Source: an uncultured bacterium
Lineage (GTDB): Bacteria > Cyanobacteriota > Vampirovibrionia > Gastranaerophilales > Gastranaerophilaceae
DNA: 64,000 bases
Direction of reading: 5' to 3'
Assembly (NCBI GenBank): GCA_903868125.1
Contig: CAIPUE010000017.1
Span: 22,145 to 86,144 of the forward strand
The notes beneath the pieces were generated by a model. The model had not been told where the DNA came from. It did no database searches and saw only the letters and a program-made list of their open reading frames with translations. Positions 52,383 to 60,869 of this stretch are shown here, piece after piece (positions within the stretch are counted from its first letter, which is position 1; the number at the start of each line of letters is the position of its first letter). A program made the translations under genes and the position numbers.

Positions 52383-52793
52383 ATGTTGAAAAAGTTTGTT
52401 GTATTTTTTATATTTACCTGTTTTATTTTGGTATGTTCAGGCTGCGACAGACCTAAAACAATAATTCTTTTCAACAACGCTCCGATAACAAAAGAAAACA
52501 TTTTAAGTAATGCAACGGAATTCACTTTGGGAAAACGCATTTATTATGTTTTTATGACGGAAAAAAAACTCGAAACGGATTTAATCAGAATTAGAATCTT
52601 AAAAAGGAACGAAAAAGCTAACTTTCAGCCAACCAAGCTTTTTTATTCCAACGATTTTAGATTATACAAAGACCAAATTTATTATTACAACGACTATATT
52701 GTAATTCATGAGTCCGGATATTATTGCATGGTTATTTATGCTAAAAACCAGTTAAATAAACCGCTTGCAACAGCAGATTTCCGAGTAAAATAA
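52383..52793 (+). CDS. Small lipoprotein of unknown function
   Basis: 136 residues. The N-terminus MLKKFVVFFIFTCFILVCSG-C is a lipoprotein signal with Cys20 or 21 as the lipid site (lipobox slightly atypical, Cys at -3). The mature part is a beta-rich domain (YYVFMTEKKLETDLIRIRIL, FYSNDFRLYKDQIYYYNDYI). The last codons overlap the terminator stem. It is transcribed with the TPR gene. Confidence 0.75.
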   Translation: MLKKFVVFFIFTCFILVCSGCDRPKTIILFNNAPITKENILSNATEFTLGKRIYYVFMTEKKLETDLIRIRILKRNEKANFQPTKLFYSNDFRLYKDQIYYYNDYIVIHESGYYCMVIYAKNQLNKPLATADFRVK

Positions 52794-52819
52794 ATTCTAC
52801 TCGGAAATCTGTTGTTTTT
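52774..52819 (+). terminator. Terminator overlapping the lipoprotein 3' end
   Basis: CAGATTTCCGAGTA (52774-52787) pairs with TACTCGGAAATCTG (52798-52811), followed by TTGTTTTT. The left arm is coding. Confidence 0.8.
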
Positions 52820-52840
52820 AAAACTTTAAATTTTAAATTC

Positions 52841-53113
52841 CTATGCTTTTTCAGCCAATTTATTTAAAGCGATAGTCAATCTTGATTTTTTTCTTGCCGC
52901 CGTATTTTTATGCAAAATACCTTTTACAACTGCCTTATCACAAAGTTGATAAACTTTTGAAACAGCCGTAGCCAAAGCTTCTTTGTCTGTACCTTTACCT
53001 AGTTCAAGAGCTTTTTTAAGCGCTGTTTTGATTGAAGATTTAAACGCAACGTTTCTTTCTGCATTTTTTTCTGCAACCAATATTCTTTTTTTTGATGATT
53101 TAATATTTGCCAT
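52841..53113 (-). CDS. rpsT: 30S ribosomal protein bS20
   Basis: This 90-residue, Lys/Ala-rich helical protein binds 16S rRNA. It has MANIKSSKKRILVAEKNAER, SIKTALKKALE and the closing LHKNTAARKKSRLTIALNKL. The open frame reaches back to 53227, but that N-terminal stretch is unrelated to S20. The start at 53113, behind GAAGGA, gives the normal length. Confidence 0.97.
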   Translation of the reverse strand: MANIKSSKKRILVAEKNAERNVAFKSSIKTALKKALELGKGTDKEALATAVSKVYQLCDKAVVKGILHKNTAARKKSRLTIALNKLAEKA

Positions 53114-53302
53114 TTTTTGTGTCCTTCTTTCCATATTTAACTTTTTTGAGGGTAATGAGACCTCAAATACACTAGAGGATAGTGAGTTACTTTTTATTTT
53201 ATTATAAATAAAAATAAAAGTAAACAATTAATTTTATCTTGGTTCAACGGATAAGTTAGTAAAAAGTTAATATAATTGAATATTAAACCCTGACTTTGCT
53301 TT

Positions 53303-53341
53303 GGGCAGTAGGTCGGGCATTCTTGCCCGACAACAAAAAGC
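53303..53341 (+). repeat. GTAGG-type hairpin repeat, exact partner of 6648-6686
   Basis: GGGCAGTAGGTCGGGCATTC TTGCCCGACAACAAAAAGC, 39 bases identical to the reverse complement of 6648-6686. Confidence 0.85.
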
Positions 53342-53353
53342 AAAAAAATCTAA

Positions 53354-53410
53354 CATCTTGTCATCCTGAAACTTAAATAATGAGTGTATTCATGGATTTT
53401 TCGCAAGAAC
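53354..53410 (-). repeat. Dispersed repeat D, copy 2
   Basis: CATCTTGTCATCCTGAAACT ... CATGGATTTTTCGCAAGAAC, the inverted counterpart of 6535-6590. Here no extra hairpin lies between it and the 39-bp repeat. Confidence 0.7.
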
Positions 53411-53558
53411 CTTTTATCTTTGGCAAATAAGCCAAGGTCTCTAAAGTCTTTGCCTTCTTTTGCCGTTGAGCTGAGGCGAAACGTGCAAAATGGTCTCACG
53501 GCTCGCCATTATTGTTCGATTGTCAACATAAATCGTAAATAGTGAGAAGTACTTTTTT

Positions 53559-53822
53559 TACAAAAAACCTTATAAAACAAGAATCTGTTTTGCTTTAGGG
53601 AAAGAGCCAATATTTCTAAAGTTTTTTTGCTTTCTTTTTTTACAAAAAACCTTATAAAACAAGAATCTGTTTTGCTTTAGTGAAAGAGCCGATATTTCTA
53701 AAGTTTTTTTGCCTTCTTTTTTTACAAAAAACCTTATAAAACAAGAATCTGTTTTGCTTTAGTGAAAGAGCTAATATTTCTAAAGTTTTTTTGCCTTCTT
53801 TTTTTACAAAAAAAGAAGGTTG
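53559..53822. repeat. Tandem 82-bp repeat, three full units plus a partial
   Basis: Units start TACAAAAAACC... at 53559, 53641 and 53723, with a broken fourth at 53805. Units 2 and 3 differ by about two bases. A diverged unit without the TACAAAA start precedes them at about 53405-53462. 82 is not a multiple of three and there is no ORF. It fills the gap before the TrbI-like gene. Confidence 0.9.
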
Positions 53823-53875
53823 ATTTGGGATTTTTTTTGAATTAGAATGATATTGAAAAAAGGTTGGAGGAGATT

Positions 53876-54559
53876 ATGAGATTAAAATTATTAATATTGG
53901 CATTAGCTTTTGCGATGTTTGCAAATGTAGCCAATGCGTTACCATTTAGAGCGGATGCAAAGACAAAGAGAATTCCCGCTGGAACTAAGCTAAAATTACA
54001 GTTGATAGACTCGGTAAGTACAATTGCCGGAAATGAGGGGGATGCTTTCAATGCGATGTTATTGGAGGATCAGACTTCGGGAACGAATATTATCTTGCCT
54101 GCGGGTTCGGTTGTCAGAGGATCTATAAGTAAAATTAAGCCTATAAAAAGACTTTCCAGAGGTGCAATTTTATATTTGGATTTTGACCATATTGTAACTC
54201 CAAACGGACGACAATTACCGCTTACAATGTCTGTATATAACAGAGCGAATATCACACTGGATGGTGGACTTTATACTTCAAAAGGTTATGGAGAAGCACT
54301 TAAGAAAAACTGGGTAAAAACAGTTGAAATTACAAAAACGGCGACCCAATTCGGTGTTGATACGGGTGAAGATGCATTTGTCGGCGCAACTTTCATAACT
54401 ACACCTATTTGTGCTATAGGTGGCGCATTCGGTGGAGGAGCTTACCTCGTGGGTGATAGCGTTATTGACTTATTCAGAAAGGGTGAAGACGTCATTTTAA
54501 ACAAGGGCACAATCCTTGACGTTATATTATCTTACCCTATAGATGTTCCTGTAAATTAA
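53876..54559 (+). CDS. Secreted protein with TrbI/VirB10-like beta domain
   Basis: 227 residues. A signal peptide (MRLKLLILALAFAMFANVANA) is followed by a domain with IPAGTKLKLQLIDSV, NEGDAFNAMLLED and ILPAGSVVRGSISKI, matching the beta-rich repeat of TrbI/VirB10-like proteins, then a Gly-rich helix (AIGGAFGGGAYLVGDSV) and a final strand (KGTILDVILSY). No conjugation genes are nearby. A TTG at 53864 opens the frame, but ATG at 53876, six bases after GGAGG, is the start. Function unknown, perhaps envelope. Confidence 0.75.
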   Translation: MRLKLLILALAFAMFANVANALPFRADAKTKRIPAGTKLKLQLIDSVSTIAGNEGDAFNAMLLEDQTSGTNIILPAGSVVRGSISKIKPIKRLSRGAILYLDFDHIVTPNGRQLPLTMSVYNRANITLDGGLYTSKGYGEALKKNWVKTVEITKTATQFGVDTGEDAFVGATFITTPICAIGGAFGGGAYLVGDSVIDLFRKGEDVILNKGTILDVILSYPIDVPVN

Positions 54560-54577
54560 AAAACAGTCTTTAATAAT

Positions 54578-54612
54578 AAAAAGACCCAAAGTTTTCACTT
54601 TGGGTCTTTTTT
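54578..54612 (+). terminator. Terminator after the TrbI-like gene
   Basis: AAAAGACCCAAAGT (54578-54591) pairs with ACTTTGGGTCTTTT (54596-54609) across TTTC, with T-runs on both sides. It can also stop the converging flagellin transcript. Confidence 0.9.
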
Positions 54613-54652
54613 GGATAAATATCCGAATAGAATAGTTTTTTCAGCTTATCGA

Positions 54653-55492
54653 TTAACCTTTGATAAGAGTTAATGCGATTTGTGGTGCTGAGTTTGCTTG
54701 TACCAACAATGTTGCAGATGCTGATTGAAGAATTTGTGATGCAACATAAGATGCAGATTCTTGAGCGACGTTAGCATCTCTAATAGTTGAAACTGCTGAT
54801 GTTAAGTTTGATTGCTGCACTTCCAAATTGCTTGCAATTGAGGTCAACCTGTTTTGAGCAGCCCCAATATCTGTAACTCTTGTTGAAATAGTTCCTATCG
54901 CTGTATCAAGTGTACCTAGAAAAGTTTTTGCAGCTGCTGCTGTTGCAAATCCTGTTGCTACGTTAACCCCAAGAGCAGTAGCATCAGCTGCGGCAAACAT
55001 ACCGGCAGCTAAAGTCAAAGAATCTCCCACCGCACTTGTTGTTCCTACTTGCAAATTCATAGCCGTACCAGCACCGACGAACAAACTGATTCCGTTAAAT
55101 GATGCACCACCCGCTAAACGGTCAATTTCCGCCGCACGTGTTGTAGCCTCAGCCGTAATTGTTGTTAAGTCAGCAGCAGAATAAGTTCCACTTGCTGCTT
55201 GTGCGGCTAAGTCACGAATACGTTGTACGTTACTCAAAATAGAATTTAAGTTACCTTCTGCTGTATCCAACAAGTTTGAACCAATTGCTACGTTGTCTGA
55301 CGCAATTTTAGAACTGCGAAGCGTTGTGTCCATTCTTGTTACTACTGCTAACCCTGCCGCATCATCCTTTGCTGAGTTGATTCTTGAACCGGATGACATT
55401 CTTTCCATCGATGTGTTCATTTTTTCAGTTGCCTTGTTCAAATTGTTTTGAATTCTCAAAGCCTGCATGTTTGTGTTTACTGTAATTGACAT
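54653..55492 (-). CDS. fliC: Flagellin
   Basis: 279 residues. Conserved D0/D1 ends are the N-terminal MSITVNTNMQALRIQNNLNK, MERMSSGSRINSAKDDAAG, and the C-terminal FSTIRDANVAQE-like SAVSTIRDANVAQESASYV plus ILQSASATLLVQANSAPQIA. The middle is short, Ala/Thr-rich and surface-variable. It is exported through the flagellar type III system and polymerises as the filament. No other flagellar gene lies in the window. A TATAAT-like box (55578-55583, minus) and AAAGGAG ribosome site precede it. No clear sigma-28 promoter is visible. Confidence 0.95.
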   Translation of the reverse strand: MSITVNTNMQALRIQNNLNKATEKMNTSMERMSSGSRINSAKDDAAGLAVVTRMDTTLRSSKIASDNVAIGSNLLDTAEGNLNSILSNVQRIRDLAAQAASGTYSAADLTTITAEATTRAAEIDRLAGGASFNGISLFVGAGTAMNLQVGTTSAVGDSLTLAAGMFAAADATALGVNVATGFATAAAAKTFLGTLDTAIGTISTRVTDIGAAQNRLTSIASNLEVQQSNLTSAVSTIRDANVAQESASYVASQILQSASATLLVQANSAPQIALTLIKG

Positions 55493-55859
55493 ACTTGATC
55501 TCCTTTCAAAGTGACCTTTTTACTTCCATGTATTTACTCTACTCTTGTAAAGCTCAAATGAGCGATAGCCCGCTACGATTATAGCCTCTTCTTACTTCAC
55601 ATATATATATTACGATTTTTCCCGGGATTATTTAATTCAAATTTAGTATGAATTATCTAATACTTTAGTATAAATCTTTTTCTTGACCTTTTAAAGTGCC
55701 TTAAAAGAATTATAACATAACTTAATAAAAATTATCTACGTTTTATATATGAAATGTTTTGAAAAAAGGGGGTTAATGAATACTTAAAAACTTTTTTAAA
55801 CTTTTATGGGCTTTGTAAATTTATATTAATCCCTGTTTGAAATATGTAAGAAGCGGGAA
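55493..55859. other. Flagellin upstream region, no gene
   Basis: About 370 AT-rich bases. Apart from the possible minus-strand TATAAT at 55578-55583 and a small hairpin (GAGCGATAGCCCGCT, 55560-55574) that would lie in the flagellin leader, I see nothing. No repeat family member is present. Confidence 0.5.
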
Positions 55860-56876
55860 TTAATAAAGCCCCATTGAAGCAATCCTTTGTGCAATTCTTA
55901 CAGTATTCAAAGCTGCGCCTATCAGAAGATTGTCAGCCACACACCATAATGAAATCCCATTTTTAAATGCTAAATCCTCTCTTATTCTACCGACATAGAC
56001 CGGATTTGTACCTGCCGAATCGCATGCCGTAGGATATTCAAATTTCTCAGGATTATCTATAACAACAACTCCATAGGCATTTTTGAGGATAGTTCTTACC
56101 ATCTCTGCAGACATATATTGGCTAAATTCAATTGTGACTGCTTCTGAATGTCCTCTATAAACAGGAACCCTTGCAGCTGTACAAGAAATTGGGAAATCTT
56201 CCTCTAAATGCAAAATCTTTCTGGTTTCGTTTGTAACTTTCATTTCTTCTTTTGTATACCCATTTTTACAGAATACATCTATTTGAGGAATTACGTTAAA
56301 CGCGATAGTTTTTTTAAACACTTTGTTTTCGAATTTTTCATTATTCAAAACTGCCCTTGTATTTTCTGTAAGCTCATTAATCGCATCAATACCCGCACCG
56401 CTTACGGACTGATATGTTGATACAATCACCCTTTTCATTATTGCATGTTGATGAAGCGGTTTTAGAACAAGCATTAACTGAGACGTTGAACAATTAGGAT
56501 TAGCAACAATTCCTTTATGTTTTTTTAAATCCTCATCATTTACTCCTGCGATTACCAAGGGAACATTTTCATCCATACGAAAAGCGCTTGAATTATCAAT
56601 TAATACACATCCCCGTTTTACTATTTCGGGTGCAAGAGCTTTACTGGTGGAAGCGCCTGCAGAGGCTAAAACAATGTTAACCCCAACAAAAGATTCAGGT
56701 TTTGCTTCCTCAACGATAAGTGTTTTACCCATGAATTCTACTTCTGTACCCGCACTTTTCGCACTGGATAATAATTTTATCTCATTATAAGGAAGTTTGG
56801 TTTCTTCAATAACTTTCAAAATTTCTCTGCCGACAACACCTGTTGCACCGAGTACTGCTATATTGGGTCTTTTCAT
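55860..56876 (-). CDS. asd: Aspartate-semialdehyde dehydrogenase
   Basis: 338 residues. NADPH-binding AVLGATGVVGREIL, catalytic Cys in VANPNCSTSQL, and the basic substrate-binding region ARVPVYRGHSEAV. It converts aspartyl-phosphate to the semialdehyde for lysine/DAP, threonine and methionine. It follows dapB by 23 bases in one operon. The GTAAGAA GTGAAAG heptad-like sequence carries its ribosome site. Confidence 0.97.
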   Translation of the reverse strand: MKRPNIAVLGATGVVGREILKVIEETKLPYNEIKLLSSAKSAGTEVEFMGKTLIVEEAKPESFVGVNIVLASAGASTSKALAPEIVKRGCVLIDNSSAFRMDENVPLVIAGVNDEDLKKHKGIVANPNCSTSQLMLVLKPLHQHAIMKRVIVSTYQSVSGAGIDAINELTENTRAVLNNEKFENKVFKKTIAFNVIPQIDVFCKNGYTKEEMKVTNETRKILHLEEDFPISCTAARVPVYRGHSEAVTIEFSQYMSAEMVRTILKNAYGVVVIDNPEKFEYPTACDSAGTNPVYVGRIREDLAFKNGISLWCVADNLLIGAALNTVRIAQRIASMGLY

Positions 56877-56899
56877 TGTTTAATCCTTTCACTTCTTAC

Positions 56900-57652
56900 T
56901 TATAAAATATTTTCCAATCCGTATACAAAATCACTGCCCTTAACGACATGTTTAACCGCCAAAACGACGCCTGACATGTAGCATGCTCTGTCCATGGAGT
57001 CATGACGAATTTTGAAAATCTGCCCCGATGAACCAAAAATTACCTCTTGAGAAGCTATATAACCAGGCATTCTTACCGAATGAATGTGAATATCGGAATA
57101 AGAAGTTCCGCCTCTGGAACCCTCAATTAGTTCAACTTCCGCACAATTCCCTTTAGCAAAAGTTTCCTTAGCCTCTGCCATCATTTTTGCGGTCTTAACG
57201 GCAGTTCCTGATGGGGCATCTTTCTTTTGATTATGGTGAAGCTCTACGATTTCTGCGTTATCAAAGTATTTCGCCGCCTGAGCAGAAAACATCATCATTA
57301 GAACCGCACCGGTAGAAAAATTCGGTGCTATTAAACAAGAAACACCTTTTTCTTGTGAAAGTTTTTGTAATTCGTCTATTTGATTATCCGAAAGCCCTGT
57401 TGTCCCTATTACCGGACGAATTCCTTTGCTTAAGCATAACTTTGCATTATCAAAGATTGATTTGGGCTGGGTAAAATCAACTAAAACATCTATTTTTGTT
57501 GTTGCCAAAGCTTGTTCAATTGTTCCAAAAACTCCCTGTCCGCCGCATATATCAATTTTGGCAACTAGTTCCAGCGTATCTTCTTCAGTTACAGCTTTTA
57601 CAACTTCCCGTCCCATCTTCCCACATGCGCCACATACTGCTACTTTAATCAT
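56900..57652 (-). CDS. dapB: 4-hydroxy-tetrahydrodipicolinate reductase
   Basis: 250 residues. KVAVCGACGKMGREVVKAV binds the pyridine nucleotide. ELHHNQKKDAPSGTA carries the catalytic His/Lys and substrate-binding loop. It is the second committed step of diaminopimelate synthesis. ATG at 57667 is in frame, but ATG at 57652, six bases from AAAGGA, matches the family start. Operon with asd. Confidence 0.96.
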   Translation of the reverse strand: MIKVAVCGACGKMGREVVKAVTEEDTLELVAKIDICGGQGVFGTIEQALATTKIDVLVDFTQPKSIFDNAKLCLSKGIRPVIGTTGLSDNQIDELQKLSQEKGVSCLIAPNFSTGAVLMMMFSAQAAKYFDNAEIVELHHNQKKDAPSGTAVKTAKMMAEAKETFAKGNCAEVELIEGSRGGTSYSDIHIHSVRMPGYIASQEVIFGSSGQIFKIRHDSMDRACYMSGVVLAVKHVVKGSDFVYGLENIL

Positions 57653-57720
57653 TATAAATCCTTTCACTTCTCACTTTTTTTTAATTATATAATAAAAAAA
57701 TATTATGTTAAAATTATCTC

Positions 57721-58644
57721 ATGAATATTTTTTCTGAAAAAGTCCCAATATCTAAGCAAGAGACTATAAAAGATTTTATTTTACAAAATTTTGAAGCGAT
57801 TGTAAACCAAAAGCAATATGCGTTTTGGGAGATTAAGCACAGAGATTTTACAGCTACATTTTATAATTCGTCAAAATTTGTCATCCAAGGGAAAAACATT
57901 AGCGTTCTATTGGATAAATTGAGTGAAAAATTTAAGATTGAGGAAAAAGCAAAAAGCAAAAAGGAAAATGTGAAAAGTGAGCAAGAAACAGATAAACCTT
58001 TCAACCATTCAACCTCTCACCACTCACCCTACATAGGTACCGATGAATCAGGGAAGGGCGATTTTTTTGGACCGCTTGTGGTTGCGGGAGTTTTAATCGA
58101 CGAAAAAAATCGCCCTTTATTCCTAGATTTAGGTATAAAAGACAGTAAAACATTAAAAGATGAACAGATGATTAAAATGGCTCAACAAATCCAAAAATAT
58201 TCTGTTTATTCGGTTATTGCTATTTCAAACGCAAAATATAACGAACTTTACAGCCAGTTTAAAAATTTAAACAAACTTCTGGCATGGGGGCATGCCCGAG
58301 TTATTGAAAATATTTTAGAAAAAACCAATTGTGAGTATGCACTTTCGGATAAATTCGGGGATGAGAGTCTGATTAAAAATGCTTTAATGAAAAAAGGAAA
58401 GACAATCCTGTTGGAACAAAGAGTCAGAGCCGAAAGCGATATAGCAGTTGCGGCAGCTTCTGTGCTTGCACGTGCGACATTTGTTCAAAAGATGAAAACC
58501 ATGGAAAACTTTTACGGGTGCAAGTTCCCCAAAGGCTGTAACAGTATTGTAAAAACGAATGCGAATGTATTTATCAAAAAATACGGAAAAGAACGCCTCT
58601 TTGAGGTTTGCAAAACTCATTTTAAAACTTATAATGAAATTTAA
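57721..58644 (+). CDS. rnhC: Ribonuclease HIII with a heptad-encoded linker
   Basis: 307 residues. An N-terminal TBP-like domain (residues 15-75) precedes a catalytic RNase H domain starting YIGTDESGKGDFFGPLVVAG (catalytic Asp/Glu) with IKDSKTLKDE and ESDIAVAAASVLARA. It removes RNA primers and R-loops. The linker (residues ~75-103) is coded by AAAAAGC/AAAATGT heptads (57944-57985) and TTCAACC/TCTCACC/ACTCACC heptads (58008-58028), making it Lys/Ser/His-rich and probably not conserved. Divergent from dapB. Confidence 0.94.
   Translation: MNIFSEKVPISKQETIKDFILQNFEAIVNQKQYAFWEIKHRDFTATFYNSSKFVIQGKNISVLLDKLSEKFKIEEKAKSKKENVKSEQETDKPFNHSTSHHSPYIGTDESGKGDFFGPLVVAGVLIDEKNRPLFLDLGIKDSKTLKDEQMIKMAQQIQKYSVYSVIAISNAKYNELYSQFKNLNKLLAWGHARVIENILEKTNCEYALSDKFGDESLIKNALMKKGKTILLEQRVRAESDIAVAAASVLARATFVQKMKTMENFYGCKFPKGCNSIVKTNANVFIKKYGKERLFEVCKTHFKTYNEI
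57944..58028 (+). repeat. Heptad arrays inside rnhC
   Basis: Six units of AAAAAGC AAAAAGC AAAAAGG AAAATGT GAAAAGT GAGCAAG, a 22-base spacer, then TTCAACC TCTCACC ACTCACC. The repeat is read through in the linker between the two enzyme domains. Confidence 0.7.
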
Positions 58645-58684
58645 TTATTCATAAATATTGAATTTAATACATTTGTGCTGACTT

Positions 58685-59761
58685 TTAAACAAACCTCACT
58701 TGTAAATTCAGTTTTATATAATTTTTATCATTTTCAGTATAAATGGTTCCGAATTCATATCGGCCTGTGCTAGGTGTTTCAAAGCGAGTGTTTCTGAACA
58801 AATACTCCTGAAATTCATTATGATTATAAATATGGTAACAAAGAATCTCGCCGTCTTCCTTTACGATAATATATCCGCCTGTAGCTTGAAAATCACCCGT
58901 CCAGGGTTGAGCAGGTGTCATTCCTAATGCAACATCAGTTAAAAAATTCTTGATTTTATATTCGTAATATTTATGTGGCAAATTCGTATTCAACGCACAC
59001 GGATTCATGTTTCTGATAATAGGTGTTAAAGTACCAATAAGACTGCCCTTGCCTGAGTAATATTGGATAAGATACTCAGAAATAATCTGAGGGAACTGAA
59101 TATCAATCATTTGGAGATTTGATTTAAAATTATCATTTTCCATTCCGCAATAATTCAATTTGCAAGCATGCTCATTTAATTTTTGTAATCGTTCTCTCAT
59201 CTTTGATGAAGAATTAATTGCGTTTATTTCTTGAATTTGGTTTTCAGATAAGATTCCCTCTATTTCATATATGAAATTTGTTGTTTTGCCTGCATTGAGT
59301 AATGTTGATGCATTACCTAATTTAGATTTTATACTGAAGCCAAAAGTGGTACTTCGGTATGTTCTATTATCGTGTAAAACGACTGTGATATCGGTTTTGT
59401 CTTTTGAATCGGCTTTTACTTTTGAGCAAAAAATAACATTCATAAACTCTTCAATTTCGGGAACAGCGAATGTTTTATCAGCATTTTTTATGGCTGATAG
59501 CAATAATTCCGCTTTAGCTTGAAATTCTGACATAGGAAGACTTAATAATTGTTCCCCTTGTTCAGAAATTATATTTATAACGGCTTCACATTTTTCGTAT
59601 TTTTTTATTAGATGATTTTCTTCTCGTAAAACAGCAATAAGCGGATAATATAAGTCTTCAATTTTATTTAAACCACTGTCAGCGGCATATAAAACGCCGT
59701 CTCCCAATAATTTTAGAAAGACATATAATTCACTCCACTCACCCTTGTTTTGTTTAATCAT
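58685..59761 (-). CDS. HpaII-family type II restriction endonuclease (CCGG expected)
   Basis: 358 residues, the length of R.HpaII. N-terminal MIKQNKGEWSELYVFLKLLG and central DITVVLHDNRTYRSTTFGFSIKSKLG carry the acidic and Lys catalytic positions (Asp..., Ser-Ile-Lys). HpaII cuts C^CGG. It lies eight bases after a C5-methyltransferase gene, completing an R-M pair. The specificity is inferred from the family. Confidence 0.82.
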   Translation of the reverse strand: MIKQNKGEWSELYVFLKLLGDGVLYAADSGLNKIEDLYYPLIAVLREENHLIKKYEKCEAVINIISEQGEQLLSLPMSEFQAKAELLLSAIKNADKTFAVPEIEEFMNVIFCSKVKADSKDKTDITVVLHDNRTYRSTTFGFSIKSKLGNASTLLNAGKTTNFIYEIEGILSENQIQEINAINSSSKMRERLQKLNEHACKLNYCGMENDNFKSNLQMIDIQFPQIISEYLIQYYSGKGSLIGTLTPIIRNMNPCALNTNLPHKYYEYKIKNFLTDVALGMTPAQPWTGDFQATGGYIIVKEDGEILCYHIYNHNEFQEYLFRNTRFETPSTGRYEFGTIYTENDKNYIKLNLQVRFV

Positions 59762-59768
59762 GCTACTC

Positions 59769-60869
59769 CTAAATAATATTTTGAATCAGATTTTCAGCAG
59801 TTGCTTGGATTGCAGGAATAGCAACTGAGTTCCCGAATTGCTTGTAAGCTCTTACATCAGCTACTTCTATCTTGAAATTATCAGGAAAACCTTGCAATCT
59901 TGCCCACTCTCTCGGTGTCATTTTTCTAATTCCCTGCTTGTTAACTTCTCCTTGGATATGAGTAACTGGAGTAAAATCTTTAAGGCGATTGTCAATAATA
60001 AGATTACGTTCTCTGCCCATCCCGCCAGTAACAATAGTATTAGACACGCCATTAATATCCTTTATTTCATATCCAAATCCGTTGCCTTTAGCTTCATTTC
60101 TTTGTTTGTGGGTTTTTAAGCATTCAATATATTTTGTAGATAAGTAGTATTTTACAGATACTGGCTTCTTTTCCATAATATCGGCAATGCATTTAGTTGT
60201 ATCCGTAGAGTCAGGATATTGAAAATCTTCGGCACAAACTCCCATATCAGACCTGAATCCGACAATAAATATTCTTTCACGATTCTGAGGAACTCCGAAA
60301 TTTTTGGCATTTATAACTCTTGGTTCAGGAACGATATATCCCAACTCTTCACGTAAAACATTCAGTATTGTTGCTAAAGTCTTTCCGCTTCTATGATTGG
60401 TTAAACCTTTAACATTTTCCAAGAAAAATGCTTTAGGCTGTTTTTCTTTAATTATTCTTGCTACATCAAAAAATAACGTTCCTCTTGTATCTTTAAAGCC
60501 CCCTCGCTTACCTGCAATAGAGAACGCTTGGCAAGGGAATCCCCCCACTAAAATATCATGCTCGGGAACATCTTTTTCATTTATTTTAGTAATATCACCT
60601 TCTGGAGTTTCTCCGAAATTCAAAGCATAAGTTTTTTGAGCATATTCATCAATTTCAGAGCTGAATACACATTTACCACCGAGATTCTGAAATGCAATTC
60701 TCATCCCCCCTATCCCAGCAAATAAATCAATAAAAGTGAATTTAGGCTTGGCAGGAGCAGGAAAAGGGCTTGAAACTTTCATTTTTGAAAATTCTCTGAT
60801 TAAAAACACTTGTCCAGATTCCAGTTTTATTTCTTTATTTTCTTCCATTATTAGTACATTACTTGCCAT
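59769..60869 (-). CDS. DNA (cytosine-5-)-methyltransferase, partner of the HpaII-like enzyme
   Basis: 366 residues. Motif I (FIDLFAGIGGMRIAF), IV with catalytic Cys (GGFPCQAFSIAG), VI (FFLENVKGL), VIII (NRERIFIVGF), IX (RKMTPREWARLQGFP) and X (YKQFGNSVAIPAI) are complete. It methylates the cytosine ring of the recognised CCGG-like site to block the adjacent endonuclease. A 30-residue N-terminal lead (VLIMEENKEIKLESG...) precedes motif I, so the start could be a later Met. Direct repeats ATAACATGT-ATAACATGT lie 76 bases upstream. Confidence 0.93.
   Translation of the reverse strand: MASNVLIMEENKEIKLESGQVFLIREFSKMKVSSPFPAPAKPKFTFIDLFAGIGGMRIAFQNLGGKCVFSSEIDEYAQKTYALNFGETPEGDITKINEKDVPEHDILVGGFPCQAFSIAGKRGGFKDTRGTLFFDVARIIKEKQPKAFFLENVKGLTNHRSGKTLATILNVLREELGYIVPEPRVINAKNFGVPQNRERIFIVGFRSDMGVCAEDFQYPDSTDTTKCIADIMEKKPVSVKYYLSTKYIECLKTHKQRNEAKGNGFGYEIKDINGVSNTIVTGGMGRERNLIIDNRLKDFTPVTHIQGEVNKQGIRKMTPREWARLQGFPDNFKIEVADVRAYKQFGNSVAIPAIQATAENLIQNII

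Noticed and set aside
53559..53822. CRISPR or coding repeat in the 82-bp tandem array
   Set aside because: Units are contiguous with no spacers, and 82 is not divisible by three, so neither explanation holds.
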